IMG/VR virus record: IMGVR_UViG_3300007712_000001
Span: 1-38,249 of that record
Direction: 5' to 3' (one strand)
Length of the DNA stretch: 38,249 nt
Source: a virus
Shown here: positions 24,060-31,377 of the stretch, piece after piece
How the letters are laid out: each line of letters opens with the position of its first letter
Position numbering within the stretch: position 1 is the stretch's first letter
Position numbers and translations under genes: made by a program
The notes under the pieces: generated by a model
The model's input: only the letters and a program-made list of their open reading frames with translations
Told to the model about the DNA's origin: nothing
The model's database searches: none

Positions 24060-24305
24060 ATGAATTTAGAAATAATTATAAAAAAATCGGATCAGGGCTA
24101 TTTTTTATATATGCCAGAAAGAGAAACTTATTTATATGCTTATTACAAAGGCATTATAAAACCAGAACTTATAATTAAAGAATCAAAAACTCTTTTAGTT
24201 GTTGAAGGAGCTGTTTATTTTACTCTCGAAGAGGCAAAATTTGTTGGAAAAGAGTATTTTAAGAGATTAGGTGGTAAAGCTAAATTTGAAGAAATTAAAA
24301 AATAA
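24060..24305 (+). CDS. hypothetical early protein
   Basis: An 81-residue protein, not recognised. It looks like one small alpha/beta domain: strands at the start (NLEIIIKKSDQGYFLYMP) and middle (KTLLVVEGAVYFTLEEA), a helical end (VGKEYFKRLGGKAKFEE). First gene after the attenuator-like terminator and directly before the replication protein (two-base gap), so an accessory role in replication or early control is likely but not shown. Confidence 0.65.
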   Translation: MNLEIIIKKSDQGYFLYMPERETYLYAYYKGIIKPELIIKESKTLLVVEGAVYFTLEEAKFVGKEYFKRLGGKAKFEEIKK

Positions 24306-24307
24306 TT

Positions 24308-25201
24308 ATGCTACCATCACAATTTAAAAGATATACAAACGAATCTCAACCTTTAGTTATTGATCCAGAGGTTGCACAAAAAATAGGTTTGAATGAATCT
24401 ATAATAGTTAGACAACTACACTATTGGCTAAAAACCAATGAAAAAACAAAAAGAAACTTTTATGAAAATCAAGTCTGGTGTTATAATACAATAAGGGAGT
24501 GGAAACAAAATAATTTTAATTTTTGGTCAGAAAGCACGATTAAAAGAATTTTTCAAAATTTAAAAAAAATCAATTTAATCAAAACAATTAAGAACCCAAA
24601 AAATAAATGGGATAAAACAAATTGGTATACTATAAACTATAATGAATATGCTTTACTTTTTGAACCAAAAAACAAGGCAAACAGTGAACTAAACGATGAG
24701 TTCAAATTGAACCAATCAAGCGAGTCAAATTGCACCAATCAAGAAGCTCAAAATGAGCCGTTTATTAATATAACAGAGACTACTTCAGAGACTACCACAG
24801 AGAGACCCCCACTTCAAAAAAATGAAAATAATAATCAAGAAATTTTAGATAGTTTCTTAAATGTCCCTTTTTATCCAGAACAGAAATTGACTAGATTTCC
24901 AGATTTAACAGACCAAGAAATTAAATTAAAAATATTAAGCTTTACTTTAGATAGACCTTATACTAAGTTTGAATTGATGATGACTGTTTTAGCTGAAGAG
25001 AATACTAGAAAACTTAAAAGTCAAAAAACTAAAGAATGGTATGGTGATAAAACAGAAAAAGAAAAAGCAAAAGAAGATACTTACGAGATAGACGATAGGA
25101 CATTTTACAGTAGAGAAGCGTATGAAACTTATTTAAACAGCATTAAAAGAGATACTAGAAATAATAACTTGCCAAAGTTTGAAGCAAAAACGATTGATTG
25201 A
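24308..25201 (+). CDS. replisome-organizer-like replication initiation protein
   Basis: A 297-residue protein. The N-terminal 110 residues form a winged-helix domain with the pattern of phage replication initiators (GLNESIIVRQLHYWL, then ESTIKRIFQNLKKINLI), which bind the phage origin. A Ser/Thr/Asn/Glu-rich linker (about 125-165) follows, then a C-terminal helical part (about 170-297) that in such proteins contacts the host helicase or loader. No polymerase or helicase is encoded here, so the host replisome must be recruited. Ends with TGA, one base before the next ATG. Confidence 0.7.
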   Translation: MLPSQFKRYTNESQPLVIDPEVAQKIGLNESIIVRQLHYWLKTNEKTKRNFYENQVWCYNTIREWKQNNFNFWSESTIKRIFQNLKKINLIKTIKNPKNKWDKTNWYTINYNEYALLFEPKNKANSELNDEFKLNQSSESNCTNQEAQNEPFINITETTSETTTERPPLQKNENNNQEILDSFLNVPFYPEQKLTRFPDLTDQEIKLKILSFTLDRPYTKFELMMTVLAEENTRKLKSQKTKEWYGDKTEKEKAKEDTYEIDDRTFYSREAYETYLNSIKRDTRNNNLPKFEAKTID

Positions 25202-25202
25202 T

Positions 25203-25418
25203 ATGCTAATATTCTTAAAAATAACAGAAAAAGAAACAAACAAAAAAATCTTAGATAGATTAATAAATTTTAAAAAAATTCAATCTAAAGAAGATTTGCA
25301 AAATAAAATTATAAAATATGCTAGAGATAAAGTAAACTTTTCAAAACACTTACATGATCTCAAAGTTGAATTTTATGATCCTGAAGAAGCTAAAAAATTA
25401 AAAATATGTTTAAAATAA
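25203..25418 (+). CDS. hypothetical small protein
   Basis: A 71-residue, lysine-rich helical protein, not recognised; the last third contains FSKHLHDLKVEFYDPEEA. It starts one base after the TGA of the replication protein and overlaps the next gene by 13 bases, so it is co-translated within the early operon and probably assists replication. Confidence 0.6.
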   Translation: MLIFLKITEKETNKKILDRLINFKKIQSKEDLQNKIIKYARDKVNFSKHLHDLKVEFYDPEEAKKLKICLK

Positions 25419-25852
25419 GCTCATACCTACAATTTCGCAACACACCAGATGGCAAGCCTAAAGTTCTTGTCGAGGGTGTGGATTATGAATATACAGATAA
25501 AAATACTTTGTATGCTGATTTTAGAGCATTAGAAGACGGTGTTGGAATATCTAAAAAAGACTGTCGCCCACTTCTAACAGTTGAGGTTATCGGTGTAGAA
25601 TGGACTGAGGGACACATTGCAGTAGATAGAGGGCAGCTAAAAATAATTTACATGGTTGAAGAGAACGGTGTGTATAAAATGGCAGGAAGAAAACCAAGCG
25701 AATTATGGAATGATGATGATGAGGGTTTTATTTATAATTGCGAAAAACTAGGCTCTTTCTTTGACAATCCAAAAAAATACTCAAAACTACTTTGGAATTG
25801 CTCAGAAAAAGAAGGTTGGGAGAAAATTTTTGAATTATTAAAAATTAAATAA
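25406..25852 (+). CDS. hypothetical early protein
   Basis: A 148-residue acidic protein, not recognised. Residues 1-95 look strand-rich (LLTVEVIGVEWTEGHIAV, then QLKIIYMVEE), and the rest is Trp/Asp-rich (SELWNDDDEGF, KLLWNCSEKEGWEKIF). Its composition resembles phage inhibitors and DNA-mimic proteins, but this is weak. Last gene before a 200-base gap holding a strong promoter and a structured leader. Confidence 0.6.
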   Translation: MFKISSYLQFRNTPDGKPKVLVEGVDYEYTDKNTLYADFRALEDGVGISKKDCRPLLTVEVIGVEWTEGHIAVDRGQLKIIYMVEENGVYKMAGRKPSELWNDDDEGFIYNCEKLGSFFDNPKKYSKLLWNCSEKEGWEKIFELLKIK

Positions 25853-25927
25853 TTTATAAAACACAAACTAAAACACAGACTTTTATTGATTAAATAGGTA
25901 TTTACTAAATTCAAGGCTTAATAACTC

Positions 25928-25956
25928 TTGACAAAACTTTAAACATTTAGTATAAT
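25928..25956 (+). promoter_or_regulatory. perfect sigma70 promoter of the recombination operon
   Basis: TTGACA (25928-25933), 17-base spacer, TATAAT (25951-25956): full consensus. From the ACAA of the -35 through the -10 it matches the promoter at 30445-30473 at about 20 of 26 positions, including TTTAAAC in the spacer. Transcription would begin near 25963, three bases before the leader stem-loop. Confidence 0.85.
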
Positions 25957-25965
25957 TTAAATACT

Positions 25966-26054
25966 AATCAAAAAGAAGTGATGAGCTAAGTTGCTTGAAA
26001 ATTATAATAAGAACTTCCACATTTTCTTTTTGATTTGTAAAAAATTAAATATTT
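25966..26054 (+). promoter_or_regulatory. structured 5' leader with 5'-terminal stem-loop and A/T-rich start cassette
   Basis: AATCAAAAAGAAGTG (25966-25980) pairs with CAC and TTCTTTTTGATT (26018-26020 and 26024-26035) leaving a three-base bulge; the loop holds a smaller AAGTT/AACTT stem. The stem is followed at once by the cassette TTGTAAAAAATTAAATA (26035-26051) and the ATG at 26055. There is no Shine-Dalgarno. The 25853-26054 gap holds only this leader and the promoter. Confidence 0.65.
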
Positions 26055-26453
26055 ATGAAAATGCAAACACAACAAGATTTTGGACACAATCAACAAGTTG
26101 CAGATTTTGAAGTTAAACTTATTTTAACTTTATTAAAATCTCCAGCTTATAAGCAAGACACAGACAAAGTTTTAGCTTTAGCAGATAATTTAAAAGCTAC
26201 ATTTGAAGAATATTCAAAACTACCTTCAAAAATTCAAGAAGTAGTTTGGATTAGAATTGAAAATTCAAAATGGGCTATACAGTCAATTATTGACACACTA
26301 CTTGAAGAAGGAGGTGCTATTAAATCAGACGATTCTTATTCAGTTAACGGCAACTACGTTGAAGACGTTGTTTATACTGATGAATTTGAAGAATTACACC
26401 TTCAACTTGAAAAAGTAGAATTATTATTAGAAAAATTAGAAGAGGTTGAATAA
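26055..26453 (+). CDS. hypothetical early protein upstream of RecT
   Basis: A 132-residue acidic helical protein, not recognised. N-terminus with Gln/Asn (QTQQDFGHNQQV), helical core (VKLILTLLKSPAY, TDKVLALADNLKATFEEY), and a C-terminal Leu/Glu helix (LQLEKVELLLEKLEEVE) that could form a coiled coil. First gene behind a consensus promoter and the leader of the recombination operon, so high early expression is likely. It could be an accessory of RecT and the exonuclease. Confidence 0.65.
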   Translation: MKMQTQQDFGHNQQVADFEVKLILTLLKSPAYKQDTDKVLALADNLKATFEEYSKLPSKIQEVVWIRIENSKWAIQSIIDTLLEEGGAIKSDDSYSVNGNYVEDVVYTDEFEELHLQLEKVELLLEKLEEVE

Positions 26454-26482
26454 AACCTTTTTAAAAAATTAAAAAATTATTT

Positions 26483-27169
26483 ATGAAACAATTAACAAAT
26501 CAAAATCAAAACTTTTTGACAAATGGAGAAAAATTAGACAGTGCTTTTAGACTAGCCACAGCTTTTTTTAAATCTAAAACATTTAATCAAACAATTTCAA
26601 ACGAATACCAAGCACTTACTGTTTTAATCGCTGGAAATGAAGCAGGACTACAACCAATCGAATCAATGAATTCTTTTTATATGGTGAAAGGTAGTCTTGT
26701 AATGTACGGCTCAGCCCTATCCAAAGTGATAAGTAGGGCAGGAATTGATATTAAATTTTTAGAAAGGTCTAAAACTAAAATTAAAGTTCAATATTCAAAA
26801 AATGATGAAGTGGTTGATACTTTAGAATATTCTATTCAAGACTTGCCAAGCCAAAGTAAAGCAAAAGGGTTTGCACCTGAAGAAAAGCTTGTTTATCATG
26901 CTCATAGTAGATTCTTGAGATACAATGATGTTGGTGCAAGTGTACCTTATACTGATTATGATAACGAAGTGATTGAAGCTAACGAAGAAAAAAATAACAC
27001 AGTTATTGAGACAAAAGAAAATCAAACAAAAACAGCATTAATTGAATTTATTAAAAATGAGGCTGAAAGCGAAGAAATTTTAAAGAGTGTAGAAAAACAA
27101 GTTGAACAACTAAAAGATGAAGAAATTAAAAAAATCTATACCCAAGAATTAGAAAAATTTAAAAAATAA
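26483..27169 (+). CDS. recT: RecT-like single-strand annealing protein
   Basis: A 228-residue protein. Residues about 20-125 carry the RecT/Redbeta-type pattern seen in many phages: AFRLATAFFKSKTFNQ, ALTVLIAGNEAGLQPIES, then FYMVKGSLVMYGSALSKV. After residue about 165 comes a charged helical tail. Such proteins anneal complementary single strands made by a partner 5'-3' exonuclease. The next gene begins with a YqaJ-type exonuclease domain, the usual partner, which supports the call. Shorter than typical RecT (260-300 residues). Confidence 0.8.
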   Translation: MKQLTNQNQNFLTNGEKLDSAFRLATAFFKSKTFNQTISNEYQALTVLIAGNEAGLQPIESMNSFYMVKGSLVMYGSALSKVISRAGIDIKFLERSKTKIKVQYSKNDEVVDTLEYSIQDLPSQSKAKGFAPEEKLVYHAHSRFLRYNDVGASVPYTDYDNEVIEANEEKNNTVIETKENQTKTALIEFIKNEAESEEILKSVEKQVEQLKDEEIKKIYTQELEKFKK

Positions 27170-27174
27170 AAAAT

Positions 27175-29016
27175 ATGGACATTTCAAAAATAAAATTTAG
27201 AGCTTCAAAATTTGATACTCTATGCGGAACTTCAACTAAAGCAAACAAAATTTTAACAGATAAAGCAGAAAATTATCTGAATGAAATTTACGAAGAAACA
27301 ATTTTTGGCAAAAAACCAGAAATTTATACGCCTCAAATTGAAAAAGGAAAAAGGTGTGAAAAAGATGCAATCGCATTAGTAAGAAAAAAATATCAAAAGT
27401 TTTTTGCACCAGTTCCCGATTCAAATGAAGGTTTGATACAAAATAAATACGTAACTGGTCACGTTGACGGACTTTACACAACCCCAACTGGAGACCTAGA
27501 AGTTCATGAAATTAAAACTCCTTTTTTAAACGAGACTTGGTTTCGATACACAGAAAAAGAAAACAAAAAAAGAGGGTATATAACACAAGTCAAAATTTAT
27601 CTGTGGATTTTAGGGGCTGAAAAAGGTTATATTCATATATGCGGTGTAAATACACCAGAAGATTTGATTTTAAGAGATCTACAAAAAAACGGAAGCTATA
27701 ATAAAGAAACGTTTTTAACTTCTAAAGAATATCAAGAATGGGAAGAAGCAATGATAAGAAGACATAAATTTGATGTAATCCCTGAAAAACAGCGAGTTAA
27801 AACTTATGAAGTTATTTTGACAGAAGAAGATAAAACTTTTTTTGAGTCTAGGGCAAAAATTGCAATAGAATATTTACAAAAATTAGCTGATGCTGAAACT
27901 TTAGATCTTGCAATACAAAAAAAAGATGATGTTAGTTATATAGCAACCGAAAACGGTCAAAACTTATCTGTAGAAGATAAGATCGTTTCAAAATACAGAG
28001 AATTTGGAATAGAGTTAGCTTTTGAAGAAACAATTGAAAGTGCGAGTGTCAAACAATATAGATTTAAACCTCTTTCAGCTGGAGTTAAAATTGACAAAGC
28101 TAAAAGATACAATGCTGATATTCAATCCCTAATCCAGTCTGATTCTGTAATTATAGAAACCCCAATCAAAAATACCAATTTGATTGGTATTCAAACCCCA
28201 AAAAAATCTAGAGATATATTAAAATTTCCAAAATTAAAACAAAATTTCCAAAGTTTAAAAATTGAACTTGGAAAAACGATAAATAATGAAAAATATACTC
28301 TTGATATTGCAAAAGCTCCTCATATTTTAATCGGCGGCGCAACAGGAAGCGGTAAGTCAGTATTGATAAAATCAATTTTCAAACAATTAGAAAACAATAA
28401 AATAGATTTTAAAATATTAGATCCAAAATTTGAATTTGAAGATTCTATTAAAGAGCCGATAAAAATTTATAAAGAGCTAAAAGAAACAAAAGAACTGATA
28501 AAAGAGAGGCTTAAAATTCAAGATAAAACTAAAATATCACCCCTTGTTTTAATTCTTGACGAAATGGAAACATTATTAAGTGAGAATCAAAAATTAGATT
28601 ATGAAATTGATGAAAAACGATACCCAAAGTTTTTGACGGTCTATAATCAAACAACGAAAGGGATAACAACAAAACAAGTAAAAAATCCTGAATATTTAGA
28701 ACAGATTAAAATTCAAAAATCACAACCAAAAATTGGTGAAGCTTGTAAAGAAATAATTGAATATATCACCAGAATCGGAAGAAGTGAAAAAGTGCATTTA
28801 ATCTTAGCTACTCAAAATCCAACGGTCAAAAATGTTAGCTCAAGCATTAAAGCTAATTGCCCAACTAGAATTTGTTTAAGAGTAGCAACTCAAATAAATT
28901 CTAAAGTAATCTTAGATGAAGAAGGGGGTGAAAAACTTTTAGGTAATGGGGACATGCTAGTTAGATCACCTTTTTCAAACGACTTGACAAGAATACAATC
29001 ATACTTTGTCAACTAA
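27175..29016 (+). CDS. YqaJ-type exonuclease fused to an FtsK/SpoIIIE-type DNA motor
   Basis: A 613-residue two-part protein. Residues 1-215 are a YqaJ/lambda-exonuclease-like PD-(D/E)XK domain: E62 in KRCEKDAI, D98 in TGHVDGLY, E112-x-K114 in HEIKTP, and a helix with Q138 (YITQVKIYLWIL). Residues about 260-613 match the FtsK motor with its preceding alpha/beta segment: PLSAGVKIDKAKRYNADIQSL, IGIQTPKKSR, Walker A GGATGSGKS (387-395, K394), Walker B LVLILDEME (D462, E463), LATQNP (544-549) and RICLRVATQINSKVILDEEGG. An insert of about 45 residues lies between Walker B and LATQNP. No DNA-orienting gamma domain follows. One continuous frame, no internal start signals. It suggests a motor-driven end-resection enzyme that feeds RecT. 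Confidence 0.88.
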   Translation: MDISKIKFRASKFDTLCGTSTKANKILTDKAENYLNEIYEETIFGKKPEIYTPQIEKGKRCEKDAIALVRKKYQKFFAPVPDSNEGLIQNKYVTGHVDGLYTTPTGDLEVHEIKTPFLNETWFRYTEKENKKRGYITQVKIYLWILGAEKGYIHICGVNTPEDLILRDLQKNGSYNKETFLTSKEYQEWEEAMIRRHKFDVIPEKQRVKTYEVILTEEDKTFFESRAKIAIEYLQKLADAETLDLAIQKKDDVSYIATENGQNLSVEDKIVSKYREFGIELAFEETIESASVKQYRFKPLSAGVKIDKAKRYNADIQSLIQSDSVIIETPIKNTNLIGIQTPKKSRDILKFPKLKQNFQSLKIELGKTINNEKYTLDIAKAPHILIGGATGSGKSVLIKSIFKQLENNKIDFKILDPKFEFEDSIKEPIKIYKELKETKELIKERLKIQDKTKISPLVLILDEMETLLSENQKLDYEIDEKRYPKFLTVYNQTTKGITTKQVKNPEYLEQIKIQKSQPKIGEACKEIIEYITRIGRSEKVHLILATQNPTVKNVSSSIKANCPTRICLRVATQINSKVILDEEGGEKLLGNGDMLVRSPFSNDLTRIQSYFVN

Positions 29017-29064
29017 TTTAATCAACTTTAAAAAACGAATTTACAATAAAACCTAAAAATTAAT

Positions 29065-29610
29065 ATGACAAATAACAAATTTATTCAAGACTGTTTAGCT
29101 GAATTAGCTAATAGTGAAGAGGCTAGGGGGAGGTTTAATAAAGTTTCAACTTTATTTTGTAAATATTATTCAAATAAAGACTACTTATACTTTGAAGAAT
29201 ATATTGAACAAGTAAAAAATGATTTTGAAGAATCAAGCAAGCTTTGGAGAAAAGAAGTAACCCAAACCCTTCTTTCCATCACCCCAGACGGTCAAGCGGT
29301 TATGCCGTTTTTGGATGTGGAAACTAAAAGTTATAAAATAATTATAGAGGAGTACAATTACAGGAGAAGCATACAAAAGCAAAGCAGGGATAGAACAATT
29401 TACTCTTGCTCAGGTCTACCAAACGGACATTGGATGGATAGCCCCCAGAACCAAACTCAGGTTTGCGTGCTAAGTGAAAGAATAAAACACACCCCCAAAA
29501 CCCTTCGACAACTCCTACTTCAAGAATTTACAAGAGTCTGTTTTGATGAAGGGCAAGGGTTTGAAAAGGCTTTAGAAATTATTAATTCAATTTATTTACA
29601 AAATGTCTAA
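29065..29610 (+). CDS. hypothetical protein
   Basis: A 181-residue protein, not recognised. The first 80 residues are helical (QDCLAELANSEEARGRFNK, then EEYIEQVKNDFEESSKL); the region around residues 105-140 is unusual (RDRTIYSCSGLPNGHWMDS) and its DNA (29280-29530) is richer in G+C than the surroundings. The C-terminus is helical again (RQLLLQEFTRVCFDEGQ). Between 29357 and 29470 the +1 frame is also open and reads like ordinary protein, so a compensated frameshift cannot be excluded. It overlaps the next gene by eight bases. Confidence 0.65.
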   Translation: MTNNKFIQDCLAELANSEEARGRFNKVSTLFCKYYSNKDYLYFEEYIEQVKNDFEESSKLWRKEVTQTLLSITPDGQAVMPFLDVETKSYKIIIEEYNYRRSIQKQSRDRTIYSCSGLPNGHWMDSPQNQTQVCVLSERIKHTPKTLRQLLLQEFTRVCFDEGQGFEKALEIINSIYLQNV

Positions 29611-30112
29611 TCAATATACAATAACTAAAAAAATACACGATAACCTAAAAAAAGTCTGTGAAAAATATAATCTTGAAAAGCTAGAGATTGAGAGTGATTA
29701 TTACTTTGACAAAAAAGGTCAAGAATGGAGCAAAGACTATGAGTTGATATCGTGTGACGTTGACTTGTCGGCTTATACTCCAGCGATTCAATCCCCACAA
29801 ATCAGACAAATCTTGAAACATTTGCAGGAGGTTTTGGGTGAGAATCCTGAGTATAGCGTAATTGAAAAAAACTTAAAAGCAAATGTTAAAAAAGTTGAAG
29901 AACTAATAGATAAAAACGAGAATATCGATATTATATTAGCGAGAAACCAGGGAGAACTTTTTGCTTACTACTGGACTGTACCAGAAAAACTTTCAAAAGC
30001 CCTCTGTCAAAAATGGCTAAACTACAGACAAGACTACACACGAATGATTGACTCTGAGCCTGAAACGGTTTTAACAGAATTAAACAAAATTTTAGAAAAT
30101 AAAATTAATTAA
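29603..30112 (+). CDS. hypothetical protein
   Basis: A 169-residue protein, not recognised. Helical and strand segments alternate: ITKKIHDNLKKVCEKYNLEKLEIESDYY in character, a central CDVDLSAYTPAIQSPQI, and a C-terminal Trp/Tyr-rich part (LFAYYWTVPEKL, then CQKWLNYRQDYTRMI). Start overlaps the stop of the previous gene (AATGTCTAA), so coupled translation. Part of the recombination operon; role unknown. Confidence 0.65.
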   Translation: MSNQYTITKKIHDNLKKVCEKYNLEKLEIESDYYFDKKGQEWSKDYELISCDVDLSAYTPAIQSPQIRQILKHLQEVLGENPEYSVIEKNLKANVKKVEELIDKNENIDIILARNQGELFAYYWTVPEKLSKALCQKWLNYRQDYTRMIDSEPETVLTELNKILENKIN

Positions 30113-30114
30113 TT

Positions 30115-30402
30115 ATGAAAAACTTAAAAGAAAATTTAAAAAAAATTAAGGAAATAAGGGAAAAAGTTTATTCGCTTCAATCTCAAGATGCTAAAATTTG
30201 CAAAAAACTTGAAGAAAAATTTGGCTATGTAATGCCAAAAATAACAAAAAAAGTTAAAGATAAAAAAAATAAAAAGGCTGTTACCTTGTATTTACCAACT
30301 TCTGATTCTATAAGATACGAAAGAGAAGCCGAAAAAAAAGGTTTAAATTTAACTAATTACATAAGGTATATTCTTAAAACACAAACCAAAACACAAGATT
30401 AA
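30115..30402 (+). CDS. ribbon-helix-helix (CopG/Arc-like) DNA-binding protein
   Basis: A 95-residue basic protein. The N-terminal 50 residues form a Lys/Glu helical region; residues about 53-90 (KAVTLYLPTSDSIRYERE, then GLNLTNYIRYIL) have the strand-helix-helix layout of RHH repressors, with the strand KAVTLYL as the DNA-reading element. Last gene of the recombination operon, its stop lies inside a terminator, and it stands next to the second early promoter with its dyad operator, which it might bind (inference). Confidence 0.6.
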   Translation: MKNLKENLKKIKEIREKVYSLQSQDAKICKKLEEKFGYVMPKITKKVKDKKNKKAVTLYLPTSDSIRYEREAEKKGLNLTNYIRYILKTQTKTQD

Positions 30403-30423
30403 CCGCTATTTAATGCGGTTTTT
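30401..30423 (+). terminator. intrinsic terminator of the recombination operon
   Basis: AACCGC (30401-30406), loop TATTTAAT, GCGGTT (30415-30420) followed by a T-rich stretch. It overlaps the stop codon of the RHH gene and separates this operon from the promoter at 30445. Confidence 0.7.
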
Positions 30424-30444
30424 ATTTCAAGCACAAAATAACTA

Positions 30445-30473
30445 TTGACAAGTTTTTAAACTTGTATTATAAT
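30445..30473 (+). promoter_or_regulatory. perfect sigma70 promoter with a dyad in the spacer
   Basis: TTGACA (30445-30450), 17-base spacer, TATAAT (30468-30473). The spacer holds CAAGTTT-TT-AAACTTG (30449-30464), a perfect 7-base inverted repeat that would bring a dimeric repressor directly into the promoter. Transcription would begin near 30480. Confidence 0.85.
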
Positions 30474-30480
30474 TATATTA

Positions 30481-30516
30481 ACAAATCAAATTAGATTTGT
30501 AAAAAATTAAATACTT
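30481..30516 (+). promoter_or_regulatory. 5' leader with terminal stem-loop and start cassette
   Basis: ACAAATC (30481-30487), loop AAATTA, GATTTGT (30494-30500): a perfect 7-pair hairpin at the expected 5' end of the mRNA, followed by TTGTAAAAAATTAAATA (30497-30513, sharing the last bases of the stem) and the ATG at 30517. Same design as 25966-26054 although the stems differ. Confidence 0.65.
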
Positions 30517-30738
30517 ATGACAACACAAAACAATAACAGCAGGACTTTTATCATTTCTTTAAACGAGTGGGAAAATTTATTCAAACCAGGGTTTGAAGAA
30601 TTTGACCCATCCTCCGATTGCAAAATTCTTAATTACGATGAAGAAATAACAGACGGAAATTATTTATTAGAAATTGAAACTTCAAACAAAGAAGCAATTC
30701 AATTTTTTACTAGCAGAGAATTTGTAGAATTAATCTAA
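30517..30738 (+). CDS. hypothetical early protein
   Basis: A 73-residue acidic protein, not recognised: NSRTFIISLNEWENLFKPGF, then SSDCKILNYDEEITDG and NYLLEIETSNKEAIQFF. Probably one small alpha/beta domain. First gene behind the consensus promoter at 30445, so it should be made early and in quantity; many phages place small host-takeover proteins in such positions. Confidence 0.65.
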   Translation: MTTQNNNSRTFIISLNEWENLFKPGFEEFDPSSDCKILNYDEEITDGNYLLEIETSNKEAIQFFTSREFVELI

Positions 30739-30759
30739 ATAAAACAAAAAACAAAAATT

Positions 30760-30843
30760 ATGAATGACAACACATTAACACCCTCTGAGATTTTAGAAAT
30801 CAGAGGCGAAGCAGAGTACGAGTTAGACTTTTTAAACTTTTAA
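30760..30843 (+). CDS. micro-protein, 27 residues
   Basis: ATG after an A-rich leader (AAAAATT), 27 codons, acidic (LTPSEILEIRGEAEYELDF), TAA. It fits the gapless chain of small genes between 30739 and 31377. The codon choice is like that of its neighbours. Not recognised; real coding is likely but not certain at this length. Confidence 0.4.
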   Translation: MNDNTLTPSEILEIRGEAEYELDFLNF

Positions 30844-30861
30844 ATTCTTAAACAAAAATTT

Positions 30862-31008
30862 ATGTTATACACTAAATTAAAAGAAGCTAATTTACTAGAT
30901 TACCTAGAATTAGCAGAAGAAATCCAAAGTAGTTTTAATTACTACATGATTTACGGATTTGAGGATTTGATAGTAGATATAATTAAATTAATTAAAAAAA
31001 ATGACTAA
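30862..31008 (+). CDS. micro-protein, 48 residues
   Basis: 48 codons starting with LYTKLKEANLLDYLELAEE, a helical and acidic first half with a hydrophobic C-terminal stretch (FEDLIVDIIKLIKK) that could be amphipathic. Leader AAAAATTT before the ATG. Its last bases overlap the next start (AATGACTAA). Not recognised. Confidence 0.45.
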   Translation: MLYTKLKEANLLDYLELAEEIQSSFNYYMIYGFEDLIVDIIKLIKKND

Positions 31009-31075
31009 AAAACAATTTATAACAAAGTTAGAATCAATCAAAAGTTCGGATATTCCAGAAATTACAAAAAAATAA
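31001..31075 (+). CDS. micro-protein, 24 residues
   Basis: 24 codons whose ATG overlaps the previous stop. Basic and polar (TKKQFITKLESIKSSDIPE). Too short to judge; kept because of the tight overlap on one side and the seven-base gap to the next gene on the other. Confidence 0.3.
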   Translation: MTKKQFITKLESIKSSDIPEITKK

Positions 31076-31082
31076 AAAATTT

Positions 31083-31226
31083 ATGACAACAAACAAGGTT
31101 TCAATGCTTATTTTAATCTTAGCAGTATTTGCATACTCTATTTTAGCATTAGCAACTTATCAATCAGAAAAAACTAATTATAATCAGCCGTCAATTACAA
31201 GCGGTGTAACTTCAAGAATTAAATAA
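31083..31226 (+). CDS. small membrane protein, 47 residues
   Basis: One hydrophobic segment (VSMLILILAVFAYSILALA, about residues 6-24) followed by a polar, probably exported tail (QSEKTNYNQPSI). Overlaps the next gene by one base (TAATG). One of at least nine small membrane or exported proteins in 31083-37540. Confidence 0.5.
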   Translation: MTTNKVSMLILILAVFAYSILALATYQSEKTNYNQPSITSGVTSRIK

Positions 31227-31375
31227 TGACTACAAAGCAAGTCAAAAAAGAAGTCCAAGCACTTCTTGACGAAATTAAATTTATTAGAGGTACTGAACCA
31301 ATTTCAAACTCGAGAAACAAAAGAATTTCAGAAATTCAAAAAGAAATTGAATTATTACTAAATTTAAATAAATAA
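31226..31375 (+). CDS. micro-protein, 49 residues
   Basis: A charged, helical protein (TKQVKKEVQALLDEIKFI, then RISEIQKEIELLLNLNK), probably a helical hairpin. TAATG overlap with the gene before it. Not recognised. Confidence 0.5.
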   Translation: MTTKQVKKEVQALLDEIKFIRGTEPISNSRNKRISEIQKEIELLLNLNK

Positions 31376-31377
31376 GT

